DNA of 64,000 nt from Halopolyspora algeriensis (lineage in GTDB: Bacteria; Actinomycetota; Actinomycetes; Mycobacteriales; Pseudonocardiaceae), in the NCBI RefSeq assembly GCF_003337235.1, contig NZ_QPJC01000012.1:1-64000 (forward strand). Reading direction: 5' to 3'. Position numbers and translations under genes: made by a program. Under the pieces are notes generated by a model that saw nothing but the letters and a program-made list of their open reading frames with translations, did not search any database and was not told the DNA's origin. Positions 18,356 through 28,300 of the stretch are shown here, in pieces. Position 1 is the stretch's first letter. Each line of letters opens with the position of its first letter.

Positions 18356-19750
18356 CTATCCGTCCTTCAATGTCCACATCGGGCCGTCGGGAGTGTCCTC
18401 GACGGCGACGCCGGCTTCCAGCAGCCGGTCCCGCACCAGGTCCGCGGTGGCGAAGTCCCGCTCGGCGCGCGCCTTCTGGCGCTGCTCCAGCAGGTTGTCC
18501 ACCAGCTGCTTCAACGCCCGATGAGCAGCGTCTCCGGTCCCCGTCTCCTCGGACCACTGCTCGGACAGCGGGTCCAGCCCGAACAGATCGGTCATCGTCC
18601 GCACCGACGCCGCCGCTTCTCGAGCGGCCGCGTCGTCACCCTCGTCGAGCGCGGTGTTGCCCTCGCGGACGATGGTGTGCACGGCGGCGATCGCCTGGGG
18701 TGTGGACAGGTCGTCGTCCATCGCCGCGGCGAACTCCCCGGGCACCGTCCCGTACCCGACGTGGCCGGTGCGCTGTACCACGCGCCGCAGGAACGACTCG
18801 ATGCGCCGGTAGGTCGCGATCGCCTCGTCCATCCCCGCATCGGAGAACTCCACCGTGGATCGGTAGTGCGGCGTGACCAGGTAGTAGCGCAGTTCGGCGG
18901 GACGGACCCGCTGCAGCAGCGACTCGATCGTCAGGGTGTTGCCCAGCGACTTCGACATCTTCTCGCCACTGGCCGTCACCCAGGCGTTGTGCATCCAGTA
19001 CCGGGCGAAGCCGTCACCGGCCGCAGCCGACTGGGCACGCTCGTTCTCGTGGTGCGGGAACACCAGATCCAGCCCGCCCCCGTGGATGTCGAACTCGCCA
19101 CCCAGGTACGTGGTGGCCATCGCCGAGCACTCCAGGTGCCAGCCCGGGCGGCCCTCTCCCCACGGCGTGGGCCAGCTCGGCTCGCCCGGCTTCGCCGCTT
19201 TCCACAACGTGAAGTCCCGCGGATCGCGCTTGCCCGCCAACGCCCCTTCGCCCTGCTGCACCTCCTCGGGGCGCTGCCCGGACAGGCGGCCGTACTGCTG
19301 GGCGAACGAGGCAACCGAGAAGTACACGTCCCCGCCTGCGGCGTAGGCGTGCCCACGCTCGATCAGCCGGGTGATCAGCTCGACCATCTGCGTGATGTGC
19401 CCGGTGGCGCGCGGCGTCGCCGACGGCGGCAGGCAGCCGAGCCGGTCATAGGCGCTCTCGAAGGCGCGCTCGTACGTGGCGGCCCATTCCCACCAGGGGC
19501 GCCCGGCCTCGGCGGCCTTGGTGAGGATCTTGTCCTCGATGTCGGTGACGTTGCGGATCAGGCGCACGTCGTAGCCGCTGTGCTGCAGCCAGCGCCGGAG
19601 CACGTCGAAGTTCAGCCCGCTGCGCACATGCCCGACGTGCGGCGGCCCCTGCACGGTGGCACCACAGACGTAGATCGAGGCCACGCCGTCGCGGGACGGG
19701 TGGAATTCACGCGTCGTACGGGTCGCGGTGTCATACAGGTGCAGGCTCAC
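18356..19750 (-). CDS. cysS: Cysteinyl-tRNA synthetase
   Basis: 464 residues from GTG 19750, a normal length for class I CysRS. HIGH signature as HVGHV (in [11 protein letters not shown]), zinc ligands in [22 protein letters not shown] and WHLECSAM, and the KMSKS loop as KMSKSLGN. It charges tRNA-Cys. The GTG at 19750 is chosen over an ATG nine codons upstream because the family begins with LxLYDT; no strong ribosome site is visible for either. Cotranscribed with rlmB downstream. Confidence 0.95.
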   Translation of the reverse strand: MSLHLYDTATRTTREFHPSRDGVASIYVCGATVQGPPHVGHVRSGLNFDVLRRWLQHSGYDVRLIRNVTDIEDKILTKAAEAGRPWWEWAATYERAFESAYDRLGCLPPSATPRATGHITQMVELITRLIERGHAYAAGGDVYFSVASFAQQYGRLSGQRPEEVQQGEGALAGKRDPRDFTLWKAAKPGEPSWPTPWGEGRPGWHLECSAMATTYLGGEFDIHGGGLDLVFPHHENERAQSAAAGDGFARYWMHNAWVTASGEKMSKSLGNTLTIESLLQRVRPAELRYYLVTPHYRSTVEFSDAGMDEAIATYRRIESFLRRVVQRTGHVGYGTVPGEFAAAMDDDLSTPQAIAAVHTIVREGNTALDEGDDAAAREAAASVRTMTDLFGLDPLSEQWSEETGTGDAAHRALKQLVDNLLEQRQKARAERDFATADLVRDRLLEAGVAVEDTPDGPMWTLKDG

Positions 19751-19801
19751 ACTGCGATGGTACGGGTGTGCGCGCACGCACCGTCGGGTCCGTCCCGCGT
19801 G

Positions 19802-20488
19802 TCACACCCGGATGTCGTGATCGGCCAGCACCGACAGCAGCGCATCGGGACGTTCGGACGTCGGCGTCGGGTCGACGATGCCGACCCGGCAGCCGACGTC
19901 GGCGGCTCCGCCGTCGGCTTCCCGGCTGTCCCCGACCATGAGGGCCTGCTCGGGGGCCACCTCCAGCCGCTCGCAGGCCCGCAGGAACAGCTTCGGATCG
20001 GGCTTGATCGCGCCTTCGACGTAGGACATCACGACCTCGTCGATCAGCTCGGCCACCCCCAGGCGCTCGAAGGCCGGGCGGATGTCGAAGGCGATGTTGC
20101 TGATCACCGCGATCCGGATGCCCGCCGCGTGCAGGCGGCGCAGCACCTCGACGGTGTCGGGATACGGCGTCCAGCAGTCCGGGTCGACCAACCGCCCGTA
20201 CAGGCTCTCGGCCTGCTGCTCGGTGACGCCGGACCGACGCAGGACCTCGAGGTAGACCTTGCGGTGCAGGCGGGGATCGAGATCGCGCCGCTCCCAGGCG
20301 TCCTGGTACTCGGCGGGCAACTCGGCGACCTGCCCCACCGGAGCGGTCATCCGGCGCATCAGCTCGGCCTGGGCCTCCGGGTCCCACCCGTACCCGAAGT
20401 CGTCGGTGAGGTCGTCGAGCCAGGATTCGTCCTGTTCGAGTCGGAAAAGGGTGCCGGAGAAGTCGAAGAGTACGGCGCGCACGGTCAC
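19802..20488 (-). CDS. HAD family hydrolase
   Basis: About 228 residues. Motif I is FDFSGTLF, motif II VISNIAFD, motif III lysine in GAIKPDPKLF and motif IV MVGDSREADGGAADVG. The second acid of motif I (DxD) is replaced by Ser, which is found in some dehalogenase-like and other HAD members and argues against an ordinary phosphomonoesterase. Substrate unknown. Several GTG codons (20494, 20488, 20482) could start it. It is upstream of cysS on the same strand with a 51-base gap. Confidence 0.8.
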   Translation of the reverse strand: MTVRAVLFDFSGTLFRLEQDESWLDDLTDDFGYGWDPEAQAELMRRMTAPVGQVAELPAEYQDAWERRDLDPRLHRKVYLEVLRRSGVTEQQAESLYGRLVDPDCWTPYPDTVEVLRRLHAAGIRIAVISNIAFDIRPAFERLGVAELIDEVVMSYVEGAIKPDPKLFLRACERLEVAPEQALMVGDSREADGGAADVGCRVGIVDPTPTSERPDALLSVLADHDIRV

Positions 20489-20604
20489 GTCCACCACAGT
20501 ACGGGGATCGGATCTTTCCGTCGTGGCCCTGCGGTGAAGCTCACCAACGGGAAACTCTCGTTCGAGCGATACCACAGGTGCTCCACTTGCGCTACAGTTG
20601 TGCT

Positions 20605-20931
20605 ATGCAGACCATCGGACAGCGAGAGCTCCGCAACGACAACGCGGAGATCGTTCGCCGTGTCGAGGCGGGCGAGAGCTTCATCGTCACCCGCAACGGG
20701 GAACCGGTCGCGGACCTGGTGCCGCACCGTCCCTCCACCAAGCGGCGCGCAGTACCCACCGCCGAGATCGCCGACATGTTCGCCCGGACACCGGTCGACG
20801 CCGAAGCCTGGAAGCGCAACATCGCCGAGATGGACGCGTGGTTCGGCGATGATGACGACATCGCGGATCCCTGGGAACGAGAGACGTACAAAAAGGCCGA
20901 GCGGGAACGGGAAAGCCGGGACGACTCATGA
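20605..20931 (+). CDS. Phd/YefM-type antitoxin
   Basis: 108 residues. MQTIGQRELRNDNAEIVRRVEAGESFIVTRNGEPVADLVP is the dimeric DNA-binding domain of Phd/YefM antitoxins; the C-terminal half is charged and probably folds only on binding the toxin. It would neutralise the PIN toxin encoded next and repress the pair. The ATG lies 7 bases after TACAGT, a possible -10 box, which suggests a leaderless transcript. The stop overlaps the toxin start (ATGA). Confidence 0.85.
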   Translation: MQTIGQRELRNDNAEIVRRVEAGESFIVTRNGEPVADLVPHRPSTKRRAVPTAEIADMFARTPVDAEAWKRNIAEMDAWFGDDDDIADPWERETYKKAERERESRDDS

Positions 20932-21326
20932 GCCACTATTCGACGTCCCTGCTGGACACATCTGTGGTCATCGACTTTCCCGCCGAGGCTGTGAACGAGC
21001 ACGCCGCCGCCCACTCGATCTCGTCGGTCACGCTGGCCGAGCTGGCTTACGGGATGCATACGCCCGACGTCGTCGAGAACAGCCGGCGCCAGGAGCGGTA
21101 CGTCCAAGTACGTTCGACCTTCGACATCCTGCCGTTCGACGAGCACTGCGCCCATCTCTACGGAGCCCTGGCGGGCCTGGTCCGCAAGCTCGGGCGTGAC
21201 CCGAGACCACGTCGAATGGACCTGATGATCGCCGCCGTCGCCGGAGTGAATCAGCTTCCGTTGATCACCCGGAACCCGAAGGACTTCGTCGGGCTGGAAA
21301 CCGCGGTGACGGTACTCGGTGTCTGA
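20928..21326 (+). CDS. VapC-type PIN domain toxin
   Basis: 132 residues. The acidic residues of the PIN nuclease site are visible: LLDTSVVID (first Asp), VTLAELAYGM (Glu), and RRMDLMIAAVA (Asp), followed by ITRNPKDF. PIN toxins cleave RNA, usually tRNA or rRNA, with Mg. Coupled to the antitoxin by a four-base overlap. The pair is inserted on the plus strand between the minus-strand HAD/cysS and ispF/ispD blocks. Confidence 0.88.
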   Translation: MSHYSTSLLDTSVVIDFPAEAVNEHAAAHSISSVTLAELAYGMHTPDVVENSRRQERYVQVRSTFDILPFDEHCAHLYGALAGLVRKLGRDPRPRRMDLMIAAVAGVNQLPLITRNPKDFVGLETAVTVLGV

Positions 21327-21345
21327 CGACTCCCCGTCCGGCGGC

Positions 21346-21831
21346 TCAGTCCGCTGCCGCCACCAGTGCCGTGGCGATCGCGGCGATCCCCTCACCGCGG
21401 CCGGTGAGCCCGAGCCCGTCGCTGGTCGTGCCGGACACCGACACCGGCGCCCCGAGGGGCTCGGACAGGACCCGCTGCGCCTCGTCACGGCGAGTACCGA
21501 TTCGAGGGGCGTTACCGATCACCTGCACCGAGGCATTGCCGACCCGGAACCCGGCCGCCACGACGCGCGCACGCACCTCCGCGAGGAAGTCCACGCCGTG
21601 CGCCCCCGACCAGCGCTCGTCGCCGGTACCGAAGAGCCCGCCCAGATCACCCAGGCCCGCCGCGGCCAGGAGGGCATCGCACAAGGCGTGCGCGGCCACA
21701 TCGCCGTCCGAATGCCCGGCGCACCCGTCGAGGCCGGGCCAGTACAGACCCGCCATCCAGCAGTCGCGTCCCGAACGCACCGGGTGCACGTCCACCCCTT
21801 GGCCCACGCGAGGCAACTCGATTCCGCTCAT
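21346..21831 (-). CDS. ispF: 2-C-methyl-D-erythritol 2,4-cyclodiphosphate synthase
   Basis: 161 residues, normal length. The zinc site DVHPV (Asp-x-His) and the histidine in [26 protein letters not shown] and the C-terminal [17 protein letters not shown] are all present. It converts CDP-methylerythritol 2-phosphate to the cyclic diphosphate in the MEP pathway of isoprenoid synthesis. ATG overlaps the ispD stop by four bases. Confidence 0.95.
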   Translation of the reverse strand: MSGIELPRVGQGVDVHPVRSGRDCWMAGLYWPGLDGCAGHSDGDVAAHALCDALLAAAGLGDLGGLFGTGDERWSGAHGVDFLAEVRARVVAAGFRVGNASVQVIGNAPRIGTRRDEAQRVLSEPLGAPVSVSGTTSDGLGLTGRGEGIAAIATALVAAAD

Positions 21832-22529
21832 GGGCGGTCACGTCCGGGGAAGGGCTCGGCCAGAACCGCTTCGGCAATGGCCAGATCGAACGCCGTCGTG
21901 ATCTTCAGCGCCTGCGGGTGACCGGACACGGTGGCCACCGTCCTGCCGAGGCGCTCCACGAGTCCGGCATCATCGGTGGCCGCGTCCCCCACCGCCGCAT
22001 AGGCCTCGTGCAGCACCTCCGGGGTGAAACCCTGCGGTGTCTGCACGCTCCGCAGCCGGGCACGGTCCACCGTCACCGTCACCCGGTCATCGGCATCGAC
22101 CTGCTTGATCGTGTCGGCGACCGGAAGCACCGGCACCACGGCATCCGCACCGTCGCGCACGGCGCACACCACTTCGCGAATCACGGAAGCCGGGGTGAAC
22201 GCGCGGGCGGCATCGTGCACGAGGACGACGGCGGCGTCCGGGACCACGCGCGCGGACTCGGCCAGCGCGCAGCGGACCGATTCCGTACGCTGTGAGCCAC
22301 CGGGGACCACATGCACCGCACCGCCTGCGGGAGCGACCGCGGCACGGACTTCCTCGACCGCGTCCGGCGGCGCGGCAACGATGGCGTGGTGCACACAGCC
22401 CGAGCCGATCAGCCCACGGACAGCCCGCAGCAGCAGCGGCTCACCCAGGACCGGAACCAGTGCCTTGGGCATGCCGTAACCCAACCGCTCCCCGCGCCCG
22501 GCGGCGGGAACGAGCGCAACGACGTCCAC
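21828..22529 (-). CDS. ispD: 2-C-methyl-D-erythritol 4-phosphate cytidylyltransferase
   Basis: 233 residues. The CTP-binding loop [40 protein letters not shown] and RAQTP-like RSVQTPQGF mark IspD. It adds CMP to methylerythritol phosphate, two steps before IspF, with which it overlaps. GTG start at 22529, 18 bases after carD; the three probably form one operon. Confidence 0.95.
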   Translation of the reverse strand: MDVVALVPAAGRGERLGYGMPKALVPVLGEPLLLRAVRGLIGSGCVHHAIVAAPPDAVEEVRAAVAPAGGAVHVVPGGSQRTESVRCALAESARVVPDAAVVLVHDAARAFTPASVIREVVCAVRDGADAVVPVLPVADTIKQVDADDRVTVTVDRARLRSVQTPQGFTPEVLHEAYAAVGDAATDDAGLVERLGRTVATVSGHPQALKITTAFDLAIAEAVLAEPFPGRDRP

Positions 22530-22547
22530 GTTCTCGGTTCGCGCCGG

Positions 22548-23036
22548 TCAGACCGTCGTTGCGAGGACCTCGTCCAGCAGGGTCTCCGCTTTGTCCTCGT
22601 CGGTGCCTTCCGCGAGCGCAAGTTCGCTGACCAGTATTTGCCGCGCCTTGGCCAGCATGCGCTTCTCACCTGCGGACAGACCACGATCCTGCTCGCGCCG
22701 CCAGAGATCACGCACCACTTCGGCCACCTTGTTCACATCGCCCGAGGCGAGTTTTTCCAGGTTGGCCTTGTACCGCCGGGACCAGTTCGTCGGCTCCTCG
22801 GTGTGGGACGAACGCAGCACGTCGAAAACGTGATCAAGACCCTCTTGGCCGACGACGTCCCGAACCCCGACGCGCTCGGCATTGTCGGCGGGAACGCGCA
22901 CGGTCAGGTCACCTTGCGCAACCCGAAGGACGAGGTACTGTTTTTCCTCACCCTTGATCACGCGAGTCTCGATCGCCTCGATGAGCGCTGCGCCGTGATG
23001 CGGGTAGACGACGGTCTCTCCGACCTTGAAAACCAT
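22548..23036 (-). CDS. carD: CarD family transcription factor
   Basis: 162 residues, the same length as mycobacterial CarD. N-terminal RNA polymerase-interacting domain ([20 protein letters not shown] through VRVPADN) and a helical C-terminal DNA-binding domain with the conserved Trp in [11 protein letters not shown] that wedges into the promoter minor groove. It stabilises open complexes at rRNA and other promoters. Start ATG 23036 with GAAAGGGG upstream. Leads the carD-ispD-ispF operon. Confidence 0.95.
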   Translation of the reverse strand: MVFKVGETVVYPHHGAALIEAIETRVIKGEEKQYLVLRVAQGDLTVRVPADNAERVGVRDVVGQEGLDHVFDVLRSSHTEEPTNWSRRYKANLEKLASGDVNKVAEVVRDLWRREQDRGLSAGEKRMLAKARQILVSELALAEGTDEDKAETLLDEVLATTV

Positions 23037-23346
23037 GTGTCCTCTGCCCCTTTCGCTGCCTTCCACTCTAGCATGGCCCACAGCGCAATCTCGAGAGGCT
23101 CTCCCCTTCGTCGCAGGTCAGAGGGCAGACTGGGGGTTGACAAACCAATACGTCCATGCCATGGAGAAGACGCGCGGCGAGGGATCACCTCGCCCTGCCA
23201 CCCGATCAGTGGACTCCACTGTAGACGCGGTATCGCCCGTTCGGTGGAGTGGCGAGCGGAGCACGCCAGGGGTCCGGCACGAACCTGCATGCGGACCCAT
23301 TAGGCTCATGACCGGTTGTCCGGCAATCAGGAAGGACACTGCAACC
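23037..23346. other. Divergent promoter region, carD / lpqE-like gene
   Basis: 310 bases with no gene I can support. Facing carD, TAGAGT (23065-23070 on the minus strand) fits a -10 box; facing the lipoprotein gene, TAGGCT at 23301-23306 fits a -10 box. Neither has an obvious -35 partner. No hairpin or operator stands out. Confidence 0.35.
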
Positions 23347-23991
23347 GTGAGCCGCCCACAGCACAGCAAGGCAGGTCGCCTGCGGTTGGCACCGGTCGCG
23401 ATCGCGCTCGGCGCCGTCGTCACACTGACCGGTTGCGCCGCAGGCAAGCAGGCAGAGACCGCCGACGAAACCGCCACCGTCTACGGCGACAACGTCAGCA
23501 CGCAGAACATGTACGTTCGCGATGCCACGCTGGCCTATCCCGAAGGTGAGCCGGTCTATCCCGCGGGGTCGACAGCTCCGGTGCAGGCCGTCCTGATCAA
23601 CCAGAAACCCCAGCAGGACCGGTTGCTCAGCGTCAGCAGCCCCTACGCCAACTCCACCGAGATCGGTGAACCCACGGTGATCCCCGGCGGAACCAGGCTG
23701 TACGTGGGCAGGGAGACAGCCACCACTGGGCAGCCCGACACGCAGACCCAGTTCGCGCAGAACGGGCCGGTTCAGAAGAAGCGGGTCGAGATCCGGCTGG
23801 TCGGCTTCACCCAGCCCATCCGTCCGGGTGTGACCATCCCGGTCACCTTCACCTTCGCCCAGGCCGGCTCGGTGACGGCGCAGGTGCCGATCGGCCCCAG
23901 CCCCGAACCGCGCCCCGAGCAGGGCAGCCCCGACACCGCGGAACAGATCCAGGAGCCGGGCCAGGGCTCGGGGCAGGGCCACGGCGGCTGA
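23347..23991 (+). CDS. lpqE: LpqE-like lipoprotein
   Basis: 214 residues. Hydrophobic leader ending in the lipobox LTGCA, so the mature protein is anchored on the outer face of the membrane. The mature part has MYVRDATLAYP, PVQAVLINQKPQQDRLLSVSSPYA and a C-terminal beta strand segment, then a disordered tail rich in Pro, Glu, Gln and Gly. The position between carD and radA is that of Rv3584 lpqE in M. tuberculosis. The fold resembles small cupredoxin-like copper chaperones, but Met/His metal ligands are not evident. GTG start with AAGGAC about 11 bases upstream. Confidence 0.75.
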   Translation: MSRPQHSKAGRLRLAPVAIALGAVVTLTGCAAGKQAETADETATVYGDNVSTQNMYVRDATLAYPEGEPVYPAGSTAPVQAVLINQKPQQDRLLSVSSPYANSTEIGEPTVIPGGTRLYVGRETATTGQPDTQTQFAQNGPVQKKRVEIRLVGFTQPIRPGVTIPVTFTFAQAGSVTAQVPIGPSPEPRPEQGSPDTAEQIQEPGQGSGQGHGG

Positions 23992-24079
23992 TCTTCCACC
24001 CCGCGCGGGTGAGCCGACACGCGCGGCGGCAGGGGTCACCACGGCCGGCAGTGTCACCGTGGCCGGATAGCCTCACGCT

Positions 24080-25468
24080 GTGCCTCAGAAGAACGCCCGC
24101 ACCGCACGAACGGCGAACCGGCCCGGTTACCGCTGCACCGAATGCGGTCACGAGGTCGCCAAATGGGTCGGCAAGTGCCCGTCGTGCCAGGCATGGAACA
24201 CCGTCGAGGAAGCCGCCCCGGCTCGCCCCGCACTGTCCAAGGTCGCCGCGGGAGCTCCTGCCACCCCGGCACGCCCGATCGCCGAGGTGGACCTGGACTC
24301 CGCCCGGGCGATCTCCACCGGCATCGACGAACTCGATCGCGTCCTGGGCGGCGGAATCGTGCCCGGCGCGGTCGCCCTGCTCGCCGGTGAACCGGGAGTC
24401 GGCAAGTCGACGTTGCTGCTGGAAGTCGCACATCGCTGGGCTGCGGGCGGTTCCGGAGGGCCGTCGCTGTACGTCACCGGCGAGGAGTCGGCAGGCCAGG
24501 TCCGGTTGCGTGCCGAGCGCACCGACTCGCTGCATCCCGAGCTGTACCTGGGCGCCGAAAGCGACCTGCCCTCCGTGCTCGGCCATGTCGACGCGGTGAA
24601 GCCCGGTCTGCTGATCGTCGACTCGGTGCAGACGGTGCAGTCGGCCGAGGCAGAGGGCAGCCCGGGCGGGGTCACCCAGGTTCGAGCCGTGACGACCGCG
24701 CTGGTGGCGCTGGCCAAGGAGCGCGGCCTGCCCGTGGTCCTCGTCGGTCACGTGACCAAGGACGGCGCGGTGGCAGGCCCTCGGGTGCTCGAGCATCTCG
24801 TGGACGTGGTGCTGCAGTTCGAAGGCGACCGCCATTCGTCCCTGCGCATGCTGCGCGGCATCAAGAACCGTTTCGGCCCCGCCGACGAGGTCGGCTGCTT
24901 CGAGCAGGGCGACGAGGGCATCATCGAGATCACCGACCCGTCGGGCCTGTTCGTCAATCGGCAGGAAACGCAGGTACCCGGTACCGCGGTGACGGTCATG
25001 GTGGAGGGCAAGCGCCCGCTGCTGGCCGAGGTGCAGGCCCTGGTGACCCCGACGCAGATGACCATCCCCCGCCGCGCCGTGAGCGGCCTGGACTCGGCCA
25101 GGGTCTCGATGATGCTGGCGGTACTGGACAAGCGCGGCAACATCACCACCGGGGACCAGGAGGTCTTCGCGGCGACCGTAGGGGGTATGAAGGTCACCGA
25201 GCCCGCCGCGGACCTCGCGATCGCACTGGCCGTAGCTTCGTCCAAGATGGATTTACCGTTGCCGTCGAACGTGATCGCGGTCGGTGAGGTCGGCCTGGCG
25301 GGTGAGATCCGCCGGGTCAACGCCGTCGGCCGCAGGCTTGCCGAGGCAGCACGGCTCGGCTTCGACCGTGCCCTGATACCGCCGGACTGTGGCCCCGTTC
25401 CCCAGGGGATCCGGGCCACCGAGGTGCGCGACCTCCGTTCGGCGCTGCGAGCGCTTCGCGAGCGGTAA
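24080..25468 (+). CDS. radA: DNA repair protein RadA
   Basis: 462 residues. An N-terminal zinc finger (C19, C22, C33, C36 in YRCTECGHE and GKCPSCQAW), a RecA-type ATPase with Walker A GEPGVGKST and Walker B GLLIVDSVQ, the family-specific KNRFG motif, and a C-terminal Lon-protease-like domain (VGLAGEIRRVNAVGRRLAEA) without protease activity. It helps branch migration and processing of recombination intermediates. Start GTG 24080. disA follows after 63 bases, the same pairing as in most Gram-positives. Confidence 0.95.
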   Translation: MPQKNARTARTANRPGYRCTECGHEVAKWVGKCPSCQAWNTVEEAAPARPALSKVAAGAPATPARPIAEVDLDSARAISTGIDELDRVLGGGIVPGAVALLAGEPGVGKSTLLLEVAHRWAAGGSGGPSLYVTGEESAGQVRLRAERTDSLHPELYLGAESDLPSVLGHVDAVKPGLLIVDSVQTVQSAEAEGSPGGVTQVRAVTTALVALAKERGLPVVLVGHVTKDGAVAGPRVLEHLVDVVLQFEGDRHSSLRMLRGIKNRFGPADEVGCFEQGDEGIIEITDPSGLFVNRQETQVPGTAVTVMVEGKRPLLAEVQALVTPTQMTIPRRAVSGLDSARVSMMLAVLDKRGNITTGDQEVFAATVGGMKVTEPAADLAIALAVASSKMDLPLPSNVIAVGEVGLAGEIRRVNAVGRRLAEAARLGFDRALIPPDCGPVPQGIRATEVRDLRSALRALRER

Positions 25469-25531
25469 CCGGCTCCGCCTGCCGACCGCGCACCGCATCG
25501 AGCCGAGAAGTTTCTCCGAAGGGGAGGAAGG

Positions 25532-26611
25532 GTGAGTGAGCGGGCACATCCCGAAAAGCTGCGAGCCACACTCGCGTGGCTCGCTCCGGGCACCGCACTG
25601 CGCGATGCCCTCGAACGCATCCTGCGCGGGCGCACCGGGGCGCTGATCGTGCTGGGCCACGACGAGACGGTCGAGTCCCTCTGCGACGGCGGCTTTTCCC
25701 TCGATGTCGAGTTCAGTGCCACCCGGCTGCGAGAGCTGTCCAAGATGGATGGCGCCGTTGTGCTGTCCACCGACGCGAGCCACATCGTGCGGGCCAACGT
25801 GCAACTCGTCCCCGACGCCCGCATCCCCACCGACGAGTCCGGCACCCGCCACCGCTCCGCCGAGCGCACCGCCATCCACACGGGGTATCCGGTGGTGTCG
25901 GTCAGCCAGTCGATGAGCATCGCCAGCGTGTACATCGAAGGGCACCGGCACGTGCTGACCGGCTCGCCGGAACTGTTGTCCCGCGCGAACCAGGCGCTGG
26001 CCACCCTGAGCCGCTACACCACCCGGTTGTCCGAAGTGGCCCAGACACTGTCGGCGCTGGAGATCGAGGACTACGTGACGCTGCGGGATGTCCTGACCGT
26101 CGTGCAACGACTGGAGATGGTGCGTCGGATCGCCGACGAGATCGAGGGCTGTGTCGTGGAGCTCGGTGTGGACGGGCGCCTGATCGAGCTCCAGCTCGAC
26201 GAACTGGTCGGCGGCATTGCCGTGGACCGCGAATTGATCGTGCAGGAGTACCTGCCGACCCAGGGAGGGATGCCCACGGGAGATCAGATCGCCGCGGCGC
26301 TGGACACCCTGAACAGCACCGACCTGCTGGACCTCACCACGATCGCGGAATCGTTCGGCTACCCGGGTACTCCGGAAGCGCTGGAACGGCACCTCGCCCC
26401 GCGCGGGTACCGACTGCTCGCACGGGTCCCGCGACTGCCGGCCACAGTGCGCAGGCAACTGGTCGAGCATTTCGGGTCCCTGCAGAATCTGCTGGCCGCC
26501 ACCGCCGACGATCTGTGCGAGGTCGACACGGTCGGCGAGCCCCGTGCACGGCTCGTCCGGGAAGGGCTGTCGCGCCTGGCCGAATCCTCCCTCGCGGAGC
26601 GCTACGTCTGA
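25532..26611 (+). CDS. disA: DNA integrity scanning protein / diadenylate cyclase DisA
   Basis: 359 residues. The DAC domain has the catalytic DGA (D73-A75) and RHR (R106-R108) motifs that make c-di-AMP from two ATP; a helical linker follows, then a C-terminal helix-hairpin-helix domain that binds branched DNA. Product is the second messenger c-di-AMP, used in osmotic and potassium control and in DNA damage checkpoints. GTG start with GGAGG upstream. Probably in an operon with radA and mutY. Confidence 0.95.
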   Translation: MSERAHPEKLRATLAWLAPGTALRDALERILRGRTGALIVLGHDETVESLCDGGFSLDVEFSATRLRELSKMDGAVVLSTDASHIVRANVQLVPDARIPTDESGTRHRSAERTAIHTGYPVVSVSQSMSIASVYIEGHRHVLTGSPELLSRANQALATLSRYTTRLSEVAQTLSALEIEDYVTLRDVLTVVQRLEMVRRIADEIEGCVVELGVDGRLIELQLDELVGGIAVDRELIVQEYLPTQGGMPTGDQIAAALDTLNSTDLLDLTTIAESFGYPGTPEALERHLAPRGYRLLARVPRLPATVRRQLVEHFGSLQNLLAATADDLCEVDTVGEPRARLVREGLSRLAESSLAERYV

Positions 26612-26697
26612 CAGCAGCCGGGAAAAAGACCTCGCGGGTCCCTCGCACAGCCCTCCCGCACCGCCGGACGACCACGCCTGGCAGGATCGGCGGCGCC

Positions 26698-27618
26698 ATG
26701 ACCTCCTCGGAAACGAACACCACGACTTCGATGCCCGGCACATCGGCACCGGACCCCGCCGAGCTGACCGCCTGGTTCGACGCGCACGCCCGTGACCTGC
26801 CCTGGCGCGCCCCCACGACGACCGGCTGGGGTGTGCTGGTCAGCGAGACGATGCTGCAGCAGACACCGGTGCGCCGCGTACAGCCGGTCTGGGAAGAGTG
26901 GATGGCCCGGTGGCCACGGCCGTCCGACCTGGCCGCGGCCACCCAGGCCGAGGTCCTGCGCGCCTGGGGCAAGCTGGGCTACCCGAGGCGCGCGCTGCGC
27001 CTGCACGAGGCCGCCTCGGTCATCGCCACCGAGCACGGCGACGTTGTCCCGGCCGAGGTGGATGCGCTGCTCGCCTTGCCCGGAGTCGGCACCTACACCG
27101 CCCGCGCGGTCGCGGCTTTCGCCTACGGCAGGCGCGCGCCGGTCGTCGACACCAATGTGCGCCGCGTCGTCGCACGGGCCGTACACGGTGCGGGAGATGC
27201 GGGACCTCCCGCACCGAAACGCGACCTTGCCGACGTCGAGGCACTGTTACCCGCCGACGATGCCCGCGCCGCGAAGATGTCGGCCGCACTGATGGAGCTC
27301 GGGCAGACCGTGTGCACCGTGCGCTCGCCTGCCTGCGAAGCCTGCCCGATCTCGCACGACTGTGCCTGGCAGCATGCCGGTCGCCCCGCCTATGCGGGGC
27401 CGCCGAAGAAGGTGCAACGATTCGCCGGTACCGACCGGCAGGTCCGGGGCCGACTGCTCGACGTACTCCGCGGTGCCGACGGTCCGGTGACGCGGGAGCA
27501 GCTGGATGCGGTCTGGAACGATGCCGGCCAACGCGATCAGTGCCTGGACTCCTTGCTGACGGACGGGCTGATGGAGCAGACGCAGGACGGCCGGTTCGCC
27601 CTCCCCGGCGAGTCGTAG
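26698..27618 (+). CDS. mutY: A/G-specific adenine glycosylase (short MutY type)
   Basis: 306 residues. Shows SETMLQQTPVRRV, the helix-hairpin-helix LPGVGTYTARAV with catalytic Asp in VVDTNVRR, and four cysteines for a [4Fe-4S] cluster (CTVRSPACEACPISHDC). It removes adenine mispaired with 8-oxoguanine. The C-terminus lacks a full MutT-like domain and ends in a short winged-helix-like segment, as in other actinomycetes. ATG at 26698; it starts 87 bases after disA. Confidence 0.9.
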   Translation: MTSSETNTTTSMPGTSAPDPAELTAWFDAHARDLPWRAPTTTGWGVLVSETMLQQTPVRRVQPVWEEWMARWPRPSDLAAATQAEVLRAWGKLGYPRRALRLHEAASVIATEHGDVVPAEVDALLALPGVGTYTARAVAAFAYGRRAPVVDTNVRRVVARAVHGAGDAGPPAPKRDLADVEALLPADDARAAKMSAALMELGQTVCTVRSPACEACPISHDCAWQHAGRPAYAGPPKKVQRFAGTDRQVRGRLLDVLRGADGPVTREQLDAVWNDAGQRDQCLDSLLTDGLMEQTQDGRFALPGES

Positions 27619-27654
27619 AAACCAAACGGATCGGCATGTGCAGGAAGAATCTTC

Positions 27655-28188
27655 ATGGCGCAGGCACTGGACCTCTTCTTCGACGCGGAGGCCGACGCGG
27701 CGGTGCGGGCGCTGTGGCAGCGGCTGGACGATGCCGGCATCCCGAGCATGGCCGCCCGCACACACCGGCGGCACCGCCCGCACGTGACCCTGGCGATGGG
27801 TGCGTCGATACCGCCCTCGGCGCGCAAGGCTGTACGCACCGAACTCGAAGCACTGTCCCTTCCGGACCTGTGGCTGTACACACTGGGAACCTTCCCCGCT
27901 GAGGAGTCGGTCCTGCTGCTGGGTGCGATCACCGACACCGAGATACTCGCCGTGCATTCCGCCGCGCACGACGCGCTGACCGGGAAGGTCACCCAGCCGT
28001 CCGCGTACTACCTGCCGGGTGCGTGGATACCGCACTGCACGCTCGCACGAGGCATCACACGCAGCGAGCTCTCCGCGGGGTTCGCGGCGCTGCACCCGGC
28101 CGAACCGGTCCGCGCGGCGGTCACCGCGGTCGGGGTCACCGACACCCGCACCGGCGAGATCGACGTGCTGCTCGACAGCCACGCGTGA
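27655..28188 (+). CDS. 2'-5' RNA ligase / 2H phosphoesterase family protein
   Basis: 177 residues. The two HxT/S catalytic motifs of the 2H superfamily are present: PHVTLAM (residues about 42-48) and PHCTLARG (about 124-131). Related proteins act as cyclic phosphodiesterases or RNA ligases (LigT); the true substrate is unknown. ATG 27655 has AGGAAG nine bases upstream. It is 36 bases after mutY and may share its transcript. Confidence 0.8.
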   Translation: MAQALDLFFDAEADAAVRALWQRLDDAGIPSMAARTHRRHRPHVTLAMGASIPPSARKAVRTELEALSLPDLWLYTLGTFPAEESVLLLGAITDTEILAVHSAAHDALTGKVTQPSAYYLPGAWIPHCTLARGITRSELSAGFAALHPAEPVRAAVTAVGVTDTRTGEIDVLLDSHA

Positions 28189-28300
28189 GCGTTTCCGCCG
28201 GTGATCCTCCGGCGCCGACTTGCGCATCGCCCCTTCGAGTTGCCCGAGCACCCGCGAAGGGCCACGTTGGATCAGCAGCCGATCCGCGCGAGGGGGGCCG

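Noticed and set aside
17345-21199. A 1284-codon plus-strand frame across rlmB, cysS and the HAD gene
   Set aside because: It is the antisense shadow of three clear minus-strand genes and has no recognisable domain.
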